The notes beneath the pieces are model-generated. The model did not search any database. It saw only the letters and a program-made list of their open reading frames with translations, and was not told the DNA's origin. From Entomortierella parvispora (lineage: Eukaryota > Mortierellomycota > Mortierellomycetes > Mortierellales > Mortierellaceae), in assembly GCA_963573315.1 (NCBI GenBank), contig OY752140.1, positions 1,922,001 to 1,986,000 of the forward strand: 64,000 bases of DNA, written 5' to 3'. Numbering within the stretch: the first letter of the stretch is position 1; each line of letters starts with the position of its first letter. The position numbers were made by a program, and so were the translations under genes. Below, piece by piece: positions 27,480 to 36,507 of this stretch.

Positions 27480-27778
27480 CAATTTGTATCGTTTTTACCA
27501 TTGTTCACTTTTACTTCTTGATCGCTTGACCCTATAGAGAGGACACATCAGTTTACACAGAGACCATCATACATCTCTTCCAATCCAGTTATGTCCTCGA
27601 GTCCATGCTCAAACATTATGACTCTCTGGTACCCTTCCAGATCCATCTCCAGCTCATTAACAAGCTTCGGCGACTATGTGATTTCCTGTATTTCGTGGTA
27701 TGCCCTTTTGTCCTTCAAGACCTCCAAGAATTGATTCCCAAATATCTCAAACAAGTCGGCCTCTCTGTGCCAGAATAA
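23775..27778 (+). CDS. MIT-domain protein of unknown function
   Basis: The exons 23775-24176, 24323-25565, 25653-26113, 26224-27422 and 27538-27778 give about 1,181 residues. Residues of about 80-150 form a three-helix MIT domain (ALLTSALEEAQTAVQLD, ALDCYRRATAYLATAM, then VDSYQLRIHVLAAKS across the first splice). MIT domains bind ESCRT-III tails, so an endosomal sorting or membrane-remodelling role is likely. A disordered Ser/Pro-rich middle of about 450 residues follows. It contains a repeated motif (LTPVFH, LTPVFHN, LPAPAFHG) that may be a short binding motif. A conserved-looking helical region starts near FLRCFWLMRRLEQTM. It continues as YIPPQVWYQQ and KLQGCQQLARMLDDL, and ends with a helical C-terminus (ETIIHLFQSSYVLESMLKHYDSL). 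Fungal MIT proteins with this C-terminal domain are known but poorly characterised. I cannot name an orthologue. Confidence 0.8.
27450..27479. repeat. Poly-T run of 30 bases in the last intron of the MIT-domain gene
   Basis: This homopolymer lies in the intron 27423-27537, well upstream of the acceptor. Its length is uncertain. Confidence 0.8.
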
Positions 27779-27934
27779 AAAAAGCAGACAGCCTGTCCGA
27801 CTGCGATTAGTGTGCTTTGACGAAAGGCAAAAAGGTGCATCTCGTCGCCCGAAAACTAAACACCGAGCAGGCTCGGCGGATAGATTCCTCGCGCAGTTGA
27901 TGCCATGGTTGCCACCAGGGTGAAGCAAAACAGC

Positions 27935-27939
27935 AAAAA
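27935..27939 (-). terminator. RNA polymerase III terminator of the tRNA-Thr gene
   Basis: A run of five T on the minus strand begins seven bases beyond the tRNA 3' end, as is normal for a pol III transcript. Confidence 0.7.
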
Positions 27940-27945
27940 TCTGAG

Positions 27946-28018
27946 TGCCCCAACTCGGAGTTGAACCGAGGACCTTTTCATTACGAGTGAAACGTTATAA
28001 CCACTAAACTATTGGGGC
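27946..28018 (-). tRNA. tRNA-Thr (anticodon CGT)
   Basis: This 73-nt gene folds into a full cloverleaf. The acceptor stem pairs GCCCCAA with TTGGGGC, the anticodon stem pairs TTTCA with TGAAA around loop CTCGTAA (anticodon CGT, reading ACG threonine codons), and the T arm is CTCGG-TTCAACT-CCGAG. The A box (TAGTTTAGTGG) and B box (GGTTCAACTCC) match pol III consensus. There is no intron. The discriminator base is A. The LTR retrotransposon begins 14 bp upstream of its 5' end. Confidence 0.95.
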
Positions 28019-28032
28019 TGTCTCAGATAATC

Positions 28033-28444
28033 TGTCGTGCACCGACGCTCTTTTGAACCCCGTCCAGACTTCATCACGTGACCAAGTCGCCCAAGTCGCG
28101 TCGCCGCACGTTTTTCCGCTCCTTTTCAGCAAAACCCCCGTTTTGCTGTTGCTTCAGAACCCGTCCAACCCTACTCAACCGTTAAGCGCATAATCCTCCG
28201 ATCATGCGCACTTCTAACCTCACAATCGTAGTTCCCCTTCTTCCGTAGTCTCTTATAAGTCTCCATAGTCTTCTCTTCTTCTTTCTTGAGTTAACAACTC
28301 CTTTCCAAGTAACACCATATCTTTCACACTTCAATAAACCCTTCATAACCAACACCCTTCCAAGTACTCTCTTCCTCTCTCGCGACCGAGCCTATCTGGA
28401 TTGATAGGTAGGACCCTTGCTCAGTCGAGGCTTGTGGTGCTACA
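28033..28444 (+). repeat. 5' long terminal repeat
   Basis: This 412-bp LTR is near-identical to the one at 33523-33934. It contains an AATAAA near 28330 and a TTATAAG sequence near 28252 that could serve as poly-A and promoter signals. Confidence 0.95.
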
Positions 28445-28518
28445 AAGTGGTAGCAAAGGAGTTGCGACTCACTTAGCTTGTGTCTGTGAATTCTACCCTC
28501 ATTCCTATTGATAGAACA

Positions 28519-31500
28519 ATGGAAGGCATTGACACCCAATCCCTTGGTCAAGAAAACTCTGGCCAACAAGAACTCCCAATTCCCTCAGAGGAGCAGTTGC
28601 TCATCCAGCAGCAGCAGATCCTGCAACAGCAAGCCGAGCTCTCTGCTCAAGCCGAAGCAATCGAGAGAATGCAGCGATCCCGTATCGGTACCCCGATTGG
28701 TTCCGGATACGCAACCCCTACCTTACTTCGCGGAGCAAGCGCAGCTCTGAACCAAACGGAACAAGGCTCCGGTTTCCGCTTGCCTCCCAAGCCCACCCCC
28801 TTACGCTTTTTCCGGGAACCCAGCCCACCTCCTCCCCTTTGGCCGCGTAATGACCCTTCGTCCGTGCCAGTCGAGCGCGATCTCTTTCAGCACGCCCCAA
28901 CCAGGGAACCCAAGCGCACCCTGCCCACTGATTTCCCGACCTTTAACGGAGTCAGTACCCACCAGAGAGCCCGAGAATGGTTAGTCCTTGTTGAGATAGC
29001 CGCCGAAGCCAACAATCTCCCTGCCGACGCCTGGGTAAAGGCCGCGGTTTTGAAGCTTCGCGACACCGCTAGCACTTGGGGACTTAACACCATTACGAAT
29101 TACAGAACCCGAGGTAAAGCCTTGACCTGGTCCGCGTTTCAAGAGGACTTCAAAGACCAGTTCAGTTCCAGGGAAGTCGAGGACACCCTACGAAATGACT
29201 TGGACGTCGTTCATTGGGAGTCAGGCGACACTCCTAATACCTTCCTGCAACGATTCGAGTTTGCCGCCACCCCCCTAGCCGATCTTTTGTCTGAAGGTGA
29301 GAAGGTTCACACCTTCAAGAACCGTTCACCAAACTTCCTGCGCAATTTCTTGATCGAGCGCGAAGTCAAGACCTGGGTCAACGTCAGAAAGGCCTGCGAG
29401 ATCAAGACTGATATGAACCTCCAACGTGGCCTAGTCTCTGCTTCTGCACAACACCGCAACAATCAAGCCAAACAAGCCCTGCAGAACCGCCATAACCAAG
29501 GCTTACGCCTGCAAGGTAACTTTGTGGGTAGCTCTAACCAGAGCTCTCCTCCTGTCGCACCCGCATCCCAGGGATGGAACCGTCGCCACAGCTCCACTCC
29601 TCCATACGCGCGTGTACAGCATTACGGACACCAGAATGGACGCCGTGAAAGTCGTCAAGAACAAGGTGGTCCTCAACCTATGGACGTCGATGTTGAGATG
29701 AACAACATAGTCTGTAACAACTGTAAGGGCAACCACATGGCGAAAGATTGTCCCGAACCTCAAGTCTGTTACCGTTGCGGCGCCACCGGCCATTACCGCC
29801 GCGATTGTACCGTCCAGCCTAAAGGCCCCTCCAAAACCAAGCCCAAGGTTTCATTTAACATGACCATGGTCGATGCTGAAGAATTCGACCCTAAGGCATT
29901 CCCTTTGGTCATCATCCCCGTCGAGCTCCCTAACCTGCAGCTCGAGGCCCTTCTTGATAACGGTGCCAACGTTAACGCCGTCTCTTACGAAGCCCTCAAG
30001 AATATCAAGAAAACTACTCCAAGTTCAGTCGAATACGAGGAGGTTCTCCGCCAGCCCGTACCGATCACACTGGCTCACGGAGAGGAGGATAGCTGTCAGA
30101 CAGTTGGTCAGGCAGTTATCCGATTGTCCATCGGAGGCTATGCTCATGCGCTCCGAGTTACCGTCGTCAAAGGTCTGGCCCGAGACCTTTTCCTGGGCAT
30201 CCCGTGGATGGCCCGCCACAAACCCCATATGGACTGGGAAACCTACGCCTTATCTTGGACCGTAGGTCAGAAATTCTTCCGTGTGTTGGCCAAGTCAAGA
30301 CCATCACCACAACTGTTATCCGACTTAGACGAAGCCGAAATCGCCTCCATGCAAGTAGACGCACCCCGCTTTCTGCGACACCTACAGTCCCTGGATGCTG
30401 TGGACTCTGGTGTCATCTTTATCAAGCAATTATCAACATCTGGTAAGTCTGACTCATTAGGGACAGTAGATCCTGAAGATGAGGATGACCTTCACAAAGA
30501 AGTCACCCCGAAGAGTGGAGATCTGACTGTCGATCAGAAATCTACTTTAGATAACTTAGTAGAGGGTTATCGCTCGGATGTCTTTGCACCCCTGACCGAG
30601 ATGCCGCCCCCACGTCCTGGATACGACCACGAGATTCCGACCGGAGATGCAACGCCCATCGCCAAGAAGATTTACAAGATGTCGCCGCTCGAGCTCCGTT
30701 CACTCAAGGACCAGTTAGACGAACTGCTCCGCCTGGGTTACATCCAGCCCTCAACCTCGTCCTGGGCATCTCCAGTGCTGTTTGTACGCAAGAAAGATGG
30801 TAGTCTCCGCCTTTGTGTGGACTACCGAGGATTGAACGCACTCACTCAGAAGAACAAGTACCCTACACCCCTGATTCAAGAGTTCTTCGACCGCTTCCGT
30901 GATATGTGCGTATTCTCAAAGCTCGATTTGGTACAAGGTTTTTACCAATTGCGCATCGCCGATGCCGATATCCCCAAGACCGCCTTTTCAACAAGATACG
31001 GACACTTTGAGTTCAAGGTGATGCCGTTCGGTCTTACGAATGCACCTGCATCGTTCCAATCCCTCATGAACCATGTCTTCGATCCACTTCTGGACAAGAA
31101 CGTTGTCGTTTATCTCGACGACATCTTGGTCTTCTCTAAGACATTCGAAGAGCATTTGGTCCATCTCAAGCAAGTTTTTGACACACTTCGGAAACACAAG
31201 TTGCATGTTAAACTCAGCAAGTGTGAATTTGCCGTGCCGAGTACCACGTTCGTTGGGAAGTTGATAACCAGCGAAGGTATTAAGGTCGATCCCGCCAAGA
31301 TTGAGGCAGTACTCAAATGGCCCATTCCCAAGTCTGTTCGAAATGTCCGCGAGTTCACTGGCTTCATGAACTATCACCGCAGTCAACTTGATCATTTTGC
31401 CGATTACTCCGCTCCGCTCTTCGACCTTTTGCGTGAACGTCCGGGGGAGGGAAAGGCTAAGAACCGTCTCGTTCGTGTTTGGGGTCCTGCCGAGCAAGTC

Positions 31501-33501
31501 GCTTTTGATAAGTCGAAGTCAGAATTGACATCTGCCCCGGCTACCTCTGCCGGAGACCCTGATCATCCTTATTTTATGGAAACAGATTCGTCCGGAAAGT
31601 CTACAGCTGGCGAGCTCTTTCAGATCATCGACGGTCGCCGTCGCACTGTTGCTTTCGAGTCAAGACGCCTGAAGCCCGCCGAGGAGAAGTACCCAGTCCA
31701 TGAACAAGAACTTCTTGCGATCGTTCACGCCTGTCGAGCTTGGAGGTCGTATATCCTTGGTGCCCCTGAAAACATCGTCTACACAGACCATGCAAGTCTC
31801 CGTTTTCTTTTCACTCAGGCGAATCTCAGTCCTCGAATGACTAGATGGGTTGAATTTTTGGCCCCTTTTAATCTTTCGATTCGATACAAGCCCGGCAGTA
31901 CCAACATCGCAGCCGACGCTTTGTCCCGCGTCGAATTCAACAACACTCAAGTCTCTACTCGTCGTCTTGATGCATGGGATTGGCCTTTGCTCGTCCCTGG
32001 CTACCGCGCTGATGGTACGTTTCCGCCCGGTACCGACACTTCTGTCAAGGCAATTGTTCGCAAGGAGTCCGCCTCTTTTGCCGACAACAATGATGAGATC
32101 CTTTACCTAGTCGATGGTGAACCTGTTCCCTTTGTTCCTTTCGTGGAGAGGGCCGACAGGCTTGCAGAACTGCACGCGGATCTTGGTCATTTAGGCGAAG
32201 CTGGAACCTATAATCTGGCTAAGTCCCGCTTTTGGTGGCCCACCCTCCGGACCGACATTAAGACTATCGTTCGTGAATGCCAGGCCTGCCAGCTCGTGAA
32301 GGGAGGATCGAACCGTTCGGTCGCTCCTCTTCACCCTTTGACCCCTGCTCGTCCCTTCGAGAGGTGGGGTATCGATTTCATCGGTCGAATGCCTTTAACC
32401 AAGCGCGGTAATCGATGGATCATCACCGCGATCGATTACGCTACCAATTGGCCCATTGCAAAAGCCCTGCCCGAGGCTACCGCAGAGGCCGTCGCCACGT
32501 TCCTTTACGAGGAGGTCTTCCTTCAGTTTGGTTGTCCCTCCGAGATTGTCAGTGACCGAGGTGCCAATTTCATGTCTGCAGTTCTTCAGCGCTATCTGGA
32601 GAAGCTGCACATTAAACACAAAGCCACTTCTGCCTACCACCCTCGCACCAACGGCAAGTGTGAGAGGCTGAACGGCATGATTGGCCACATGTTGACAAAG
32701 TACGTCGGAACGCACAAGCACAGCTGGGACCAATACCTTCATCAATCCCTGTTCGCCTGTCGTGTGCATATTGCCCAGCGTACCAAGGTCAGTCCGTTCA
32801 AACTAGTCTATGGTATCGAGCCTCGTCTGCCTCAAGATCCAGTCCGTCCGTTCCTTTTTGACTTCCAAGATACAGAGGATGTTCAAGAATATCGCAAGAA
32901 GACTTTCCGCGAAATAGATGAACTTCGTGAGAAGCACCTTCAGTCTCAGCAAGCTGCCGCCGATCTTATGGTGGAGCGCCATGATGAGACTCATGTCGTG
33001 GAGGACGACAAATTCAAGGTTGGAGACTTTGTTCTCGTCCGGAATTTTGGCCGCAAGAAGCTTGAACCACAGTGGTATGGGCCTTTGCAAGTTGTTCGTG
33101 CTACGCCCTTGTCCACTTATCAGCTCAAATGGGGTGATGATGAACTTAAGTTGGACCTGGTTCATCAGGATCGTTTGAAGATCGCCCATGGACCTGATGA
33201 TGAATCTAAGCGAAAGGTTTGGTTCGCGAAGACTCGTCACACCGAGGAAGATCAACACGACAACAGCCACGACTCTCTGCCCATGGAATTGGATGCCGAG
33301 GATCGCCGCGTTGCTGATTATCGCGCACAGCAAGTGGCTCAAGAGAAGTATGAGTCCCGTCGGGCTCATTTGCCTGAACCTGCTCCGTTGATTTTGGACT
33401 CTGCCGAGGACACTCGTCGTCGCTACCAGCAAGAATTGGCTAAGAGCGGGTTGCTTGCGCTCCCCGCCGGTCGAGTCCCCCAAGGCCGCCGTCGTCGGTA
33501 G
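28519..33501 (+). CDS. Gag-Pol polyprotein of the Ty3/gypsy retrotransposon
   Basis: A single frame of about 1,660 codons from ATG 28519. A longer frame reaches 28480 but only through a GTG. Gag covers about residues 130-300, followed by two CCHC zinc knuckles (CNNCKGNHMAKDC and CYRCGATGHYRRDC). The aspartic protease has LLDNGANVNA, with DNG in place of the more common DSG/DTG. Reverse transcriptase has the catalytic YLDD near residue 866. RNase H shows TDSSGKS and YTDHASL. Integrase has an HHCC zinc site ending CQACQLVKGG, the DDE triad (GIDFIG, SDRGANF, NGKCERLNG), and a GPY/F-type module (QWYGPLQVV). No chromodomain is evident in the C-terminal tail. Gag and Pol are fused without a frameshift, and no inactivating change was seen, so the copy may be competent. 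Confidence 0.93.
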   Translation: MEGIDTQSLGQENSGQQELPIPSEEQLLIQQQQILQQQAELSAQAEAIERMQRSRIGTPIGSGYATPTLLRGASAALNQTEQGSGFRLPPKPTPLRFFREPSPPPPLWPRNDPSSVPVERDLFQHAPTREPKRTLPTDFPTFNGVSTHQRAREWLVLVEIAAEANNLPADAWVKAAVLKLRDTASTWGLNTITNYRTRGKALTWSAFQEDFKDQFSSREVEDTLRNDLDVVHWESGDTPNTFLQRFEFAATPLADLLSEGEKVHTFKNRSPNFLRNFLIEREVKTWVNVRKACEIKTDMNLQRGLVSASAQHRNNQAKQALQNRHNQGLRLQGNFVGSSNQSSPPVAPASQGWNRRHSSTPPYARVQHYGHQNGRRESRQEQGGPQPMDVDVEMNNIVCNNCKGNHMAKDCPEPQVCYRCGATGHYRRDCTVQPKGPSKTKPKVSFNMTMVDAEEFDPKAFPLVIIPVELPNLQLEALLDNGANVNAVSYEALKNIKKTTPSSVEYEEVLRQPVPITLAHGEEDSCQTVGQAVIRLSIGGYAHALRVTVVKGLARDLFLGIPWMARHKPHMDWETYALSWTVGQKFFRVLAKSRPSPQLLSDLDEAEIASMQVDAPRFLRHLQSLDAVDSGVIFIKQLSTSGKSDSLGTVDPEDEDDLHKEVTPKSGDLTVDQKSTLDNLVEGYRSDVFAPLTEMPPPRPGYDHEIPTGDATPIAKKIYKMSPLELRSLKDQLDELLRLGYIQPSTSSWASPVLFVRKKDGSLRLCVDYRGLNALTQKNKYPTPLIQEFFDRFRDMCVFSKLDLVQGFYQLRIADADIPKTAFSTRYGHFEFKVMPFGLTNAPASFQSLMNHVFDPLLDKNVVVYLDDILVFSKTFEEHLVHLKQVFDTLRKHKLHVKLSKCEFAVPSTTFVGKLITSEGIKVDPAKIEAVLKWPIPKSVRNVREFTGFMNYHRSQLDHFADYSAPLFDLLRERPGEGKAKNRLVRVWGPAEQVAFDKSKSELTSAPATSAGDPDHPYFMETDSSGKSTAGELFQIIDGRRRTVAFESRRLKPAEEKYPVHEQELLAIVHACRAWRSYILGAPENIVYTDHASLRFLFTQANLSPRMTRWVEFLAPFNLSIRYKPGSTNIAADALSRVEFNNTQVSTRRLDAWDWPLLVPGYRADGTFPPGTDTSVKAIVRKESASFADNNDEILYLVDGEPVPFVPFVERADRLAELHADLGHLGEAGTYNLAKSRFWWPTLRTDIKTIVRECQACQLVKGGSNRSVAPLHPLTPARPFERWGIDFIGRMPLTKRGNRWIITAIDYATNWPIAKALPEATAEAVATFLYEEVFLQFGCPSEIVSDRGANFMSAVLQRYLEKLHIKHKATSAYHPRTNGKCERLNGMIGHMLTKYVGTHKHSWDQYLHQSLFACRVHIAQRTKVSPFKLVYGIEPRLPQDPVRPFLFDFQDTEDVQEYRKKTFREIDELREKHLQSQQAAADLMVERHDETHVVEDDKFKVGDFVLVRNFGRKKLEPQWYGPLQVVRATPLSTYQLKWGDDELKLDLVHQDRLKIAHGPDDESKRKVWFAKTRHTEEDQHDNSHDSLPMELDAEDRRVADYRAQQVAQEKYESRRAHLPEPAPLILDSAEDTRRRYQQELAKSGLLALPAGRVPQGRRRR

Positions 33502-33522
33502 GCTTTACCCTTGTTTGGGGAG

Positions 33523-33934
33523 TGTCGTGCACCGACGCTCTTTTGAACCCCGTCCAGACTTCGTCACGTGACCAAGTCGCCCAAGTCGCGTCGCCGCACG
33601 TTTTTCCGCTCCTTTTCAGCAAAACCCCCGTTTTGCTGTTGCTTCAGAACCCGTCCAACCCTACTCAACCGTTAAGCGCATAATCCTCCGATCATGCGCA
33701 CTTCTAACCTCACAATCGTAGTTCCCCTTCTTCCGTAGTCTCTTATAAGTCTCCATAGTCTTCTCTTCTTCTTTCTTGAGTTAACAACTCCTTTCCAAGT
33801 AACACCATATCTTTCACACTTCAATAAACCCTTCATAACCAACACCCTTCCAAGTACTCTCTTCCTCTCTCGCGACCGAGCCTATCTGGATTGATAGGTA
33901 GGACCCTTGCTCAGTCGAGGCTTGTGGTGCTACA
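33523..33934 (+). repeat. 3' long terminal repeat
   Basis: This is the partner of the 5' LTR, with the same length of 412 bp. The polypurine-like GGGGAG lies immediately before it. Confidence 0.95.
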
Positions 33935-34753
33935 AATCGATTTTTCGAATTTGACAATAAATACCCAATTCGCGAACGTCTAAACCCTTAAGTATAACGA
34001 ACAGTATCACGTGATGAATACTGCCCATTTGTTGGTCGCATGGCAAATAAAATGTTGCCTTCGTTCATATTTCACCTTGCCCTTGGGTGGAGACATGGAA
34101 GCCCAGATAGCCCTGAAATACCTATCAATGATAGGTGGTAAGCAATATGATCCTACATTGTGATGCATAGACTATCTCGCGAGAAGAGAAACGGTGGGAG
34201 AGAAAGAATGAGAGGGATGAATTTCTACATATCAAGGATAGGACTTGTTACGGTGGATATTGTTTGCCACGATATCCTGCCTTAAGAACGAGAGTAAGGA
34301 CAGAGTCCCTCTCCAATGGCTGCAATGAACAAGCGGTTGGCATAGAGGAGATGATAAAAAAAAAGAAATATTTACTGTGTAAATTATATAGATTCTTCTG
34401 CTGCTGCTGAATATGTTGTGATCGGACGTCTTTCGCCCTGGCAGGCCGCGGGGGGCGAATCACCAGCGAGATCGCACGTTTGGGAACACCGAACACAGGG
34501 TTTGTGTGGAGAGACGGACAAAGGACGGAGCTCTTCACCCTTTGGCGGCGATCGTTTGTCCTCCTCCTTCTTCCCCCCCACACATCCTACAGTGCTTGCC
34601 TCGGGTCACTGTTCTGCCGACCCTTGCTCCTCTTCCTCCATAAGAAAGGCATTGACCCCCCGCCGCTTCTTTGTTCTTGTTTCATTCTTTGTTTTCTTCT
34701 TGTCTCTCCATCTCTCCCTCATTCTCTTTCCCACACACACACACTCACACACA
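33935..34753. other. Intergenic region between the retrotransposon and the hydratase gene
   Basis: The left part is the pre-insertion upstream flank of the tRNA gene, displaced by the retrotransposon, and is AT-rich. The right part is a pyrimidine-rich leader with CACACA repeats just before the hydratase ATG. No gene was supported. Confidence 0.5.
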
Positions 34754-35873
34754 ATGTCCACGCCCGCCCCATTCCAGGTCGATGTCTCCAAGGCCGTCGG
34801 CTTTCAGCCCCCTCCCCAAAAAGTGATTTACAATTCACGCGACCTCATGCTCTATGCCTTCTCCATCGGCGTCAAGCAGGACGAGCTCAAGTTCTTGTAC
34901 GAGAACGAGCCCGACTTTGCCGCCTTCCCCACCTACCCTTTGGTTTTGGGATTGAAAAAAGATCAGCAAGGCGTCTCGGTCTATGGTGGCGGTGGCAAAG
35001 AGGATGTCCCCGGTATTCCTGCCTTTGACCCCAACAGACTCGTCCATGGTGACCAATCCTTGGAGATTCATCGTCCTCTTCCCTTGGGAGGAGAATATGA
35101 ACTCCGTACTACCGTCACCGGTGTCTACGACAAGGGCAAAGGCATGGTCATTGAGCGAACCACCGTCATGGTCGATCCCAAGGATCCCTCCAAGCCTTAT
35201 TCTTCCATGAAGGGCTCGGCGTTTGTTCGCGGTTGCGGCGGTTGGAACGGTCCCAAGGGCCCCAAGCAAGAGTCGTATGACCCTCCAAAGGACAAGGCCC
35301 CCGACGCCGTTTATGAGGACAAGACCAGCGATGATCTCGCCATCCTTTACCGTCTCTCTGGGTAAGGCTGAGTTTCCAAGGCGGGGCAAGGAAGGACGGG
35401 GCTTTGTCTTGTTCATTTTTTTTTTTTTTGTCTTTTTTCTCTTTTTCGATGGGTGAACGCGAAACAATTTATCCTTAACAATCCTCCCACGCGAACTTTT
35501 TTTTTGTCTCTTTTTTTTTTTTTTTCTCAACAGCGACTATAACCCCCTCCATATCGATCCCAGGATTGCGCCCAAGGTCGGATTTAAAAAGCCCATCTTG
35601 CATGGTCTCTGCACCTATGGCCATGCCGCCCATGCTGTCTTAAAGACTTTTGGTCAATCCGACGCCAACGCATTAAAGTCCATCACTGGTAGATTCACCG
35701 CCCCCGTCTATCCCGGAGACACTCTCGAGACCAAGATGTGGAAGGTCCCAGCTGATAACAAGGAGCAGGCAAAGATTGTTTTCCAGGTCGTTGCCAAAGA
35801 GCGTAACCAAATTGTCATCAACGGCGGCTGTGCCATCCTCCGGGCTAATAACACCCCTCAGAGCAAGCTGTAA
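34754..35873 (+). CDS. Peroxisomal (3R)-enoyl-CoA hydratase 2 (MaoC-like hot-dog dehydratase)
   Basis: The exons 34754-35361 and 35534-35873 encode 315 residues. The enzyme hydrates trans-2-enoyl-CoA to (3R)-hydroxyacyl-CoA, the second step of the fungal peroxisomal beta-oxidation route. It corresponds to the hydratase-2 part of the multifunctional Fox2/HSD17B4 protein, here as a stand-alone enzyme. The N-terminal hot-dog half has the DLMLYAFSIG region. The C-terminal half has the hydratase-2 motif DYNPLHIDP, whose Asp and His are catalytic, followed by GFKKPILHGLCTYG. The C-terminus is SKL, a perfect type 1 peroxisomal targeting signal. The intron falls directly before the catalytic DYNPLHID. 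An alternative use in polyunsaturated or hydroxy-fatty-acid metabolism is possible. Confidence 0.9.
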
Positions 35874-36507
35874 AGATTGCCCATATCCCAACTTGTAAAT
35901 ATAAAAAATTGTTTTTATTCATCAAAAAATATCTCCTACAACATCATGTTGGAAGGAAGAGGAAGAGGATGGAGAAAAGTTGCTCAAACTACTTTCAATG
36001 TAGTTATGACTGTTGCCGATCCATCATTGGAGAGCAGCAGCAGAACATTAGCATGACAAGAGAAGCCATGGAGAAGCCCAAGGCTAAGGGTCGTAATGGG
36101 TTGGAGGAGGCGGGAATGGTTTTACATGAGAATGGGGATAAGATTACAAGGCCACTTGTACATAATTGTCAAGGGTTAGAGTGCGAGGAAGAGTAACAAA
36201 AAAAAAAAAGAGCAGAAAAAAAAACGAGCAAAAAAGGTGTCAATCTTCAAAGGTATGCAACATCATGGAGGGGTGAAAGGCGGGCGAAAATGAAAGATTG
36301 GGATTTGTACACGAGGAGACAGTCGAGAGGCAAGTAATAATGCCCAGACAGTAGTGAAATGTTTGTTTCCATACTGCTCGAAGTGAAGATTGTACGATAT
36401 TGCAGTGACCTTTAAGCCAAGACAAGGGGAAATCGCAGGATATAAATGGGTATGATACACAGGCAAGAAAGAGTGCACAGAAACTCCTTTAGGACGACAT
36501 CAAGGGT
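35874..36507. other. Convergent 3' region between the hydratase (+) and bZIP (-) genes
   Basis: This stretch holds two facing 3' untranslated regions. Short A-rich runs occur near 36200-36235. No gene was supported. Confidence 0.5.

Larger units (their letters stand above)
28033..33934 (+). mobile_element. Complete Ty3/gypsy LTR retrotransposon
   Basis: The element is 5,902 bp long, with two 412-bp LTRs (28033-28444 and 33523-33934), each starting TG and ending CA. A 4-bp target duplication AATC occurs at 28029-28032 and 33935-33938. I found one difference between the LTRs by eye (A or G in the ACTTC[AG]TCACG stretch), so the insertion is recent. A primer-binding-site candidate, TGGTAGCAAAGG, starts at 28448. 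A short purine run (GGGGAG) precedes the 3' LTR. One long open frame encodes all proteins in the order protease, RT, RNase H, integrase, which places it in Ty3/gypsy (Metaviridae). It sits 14 bp upstream of a tRNA gene. Confidence 0.95.
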
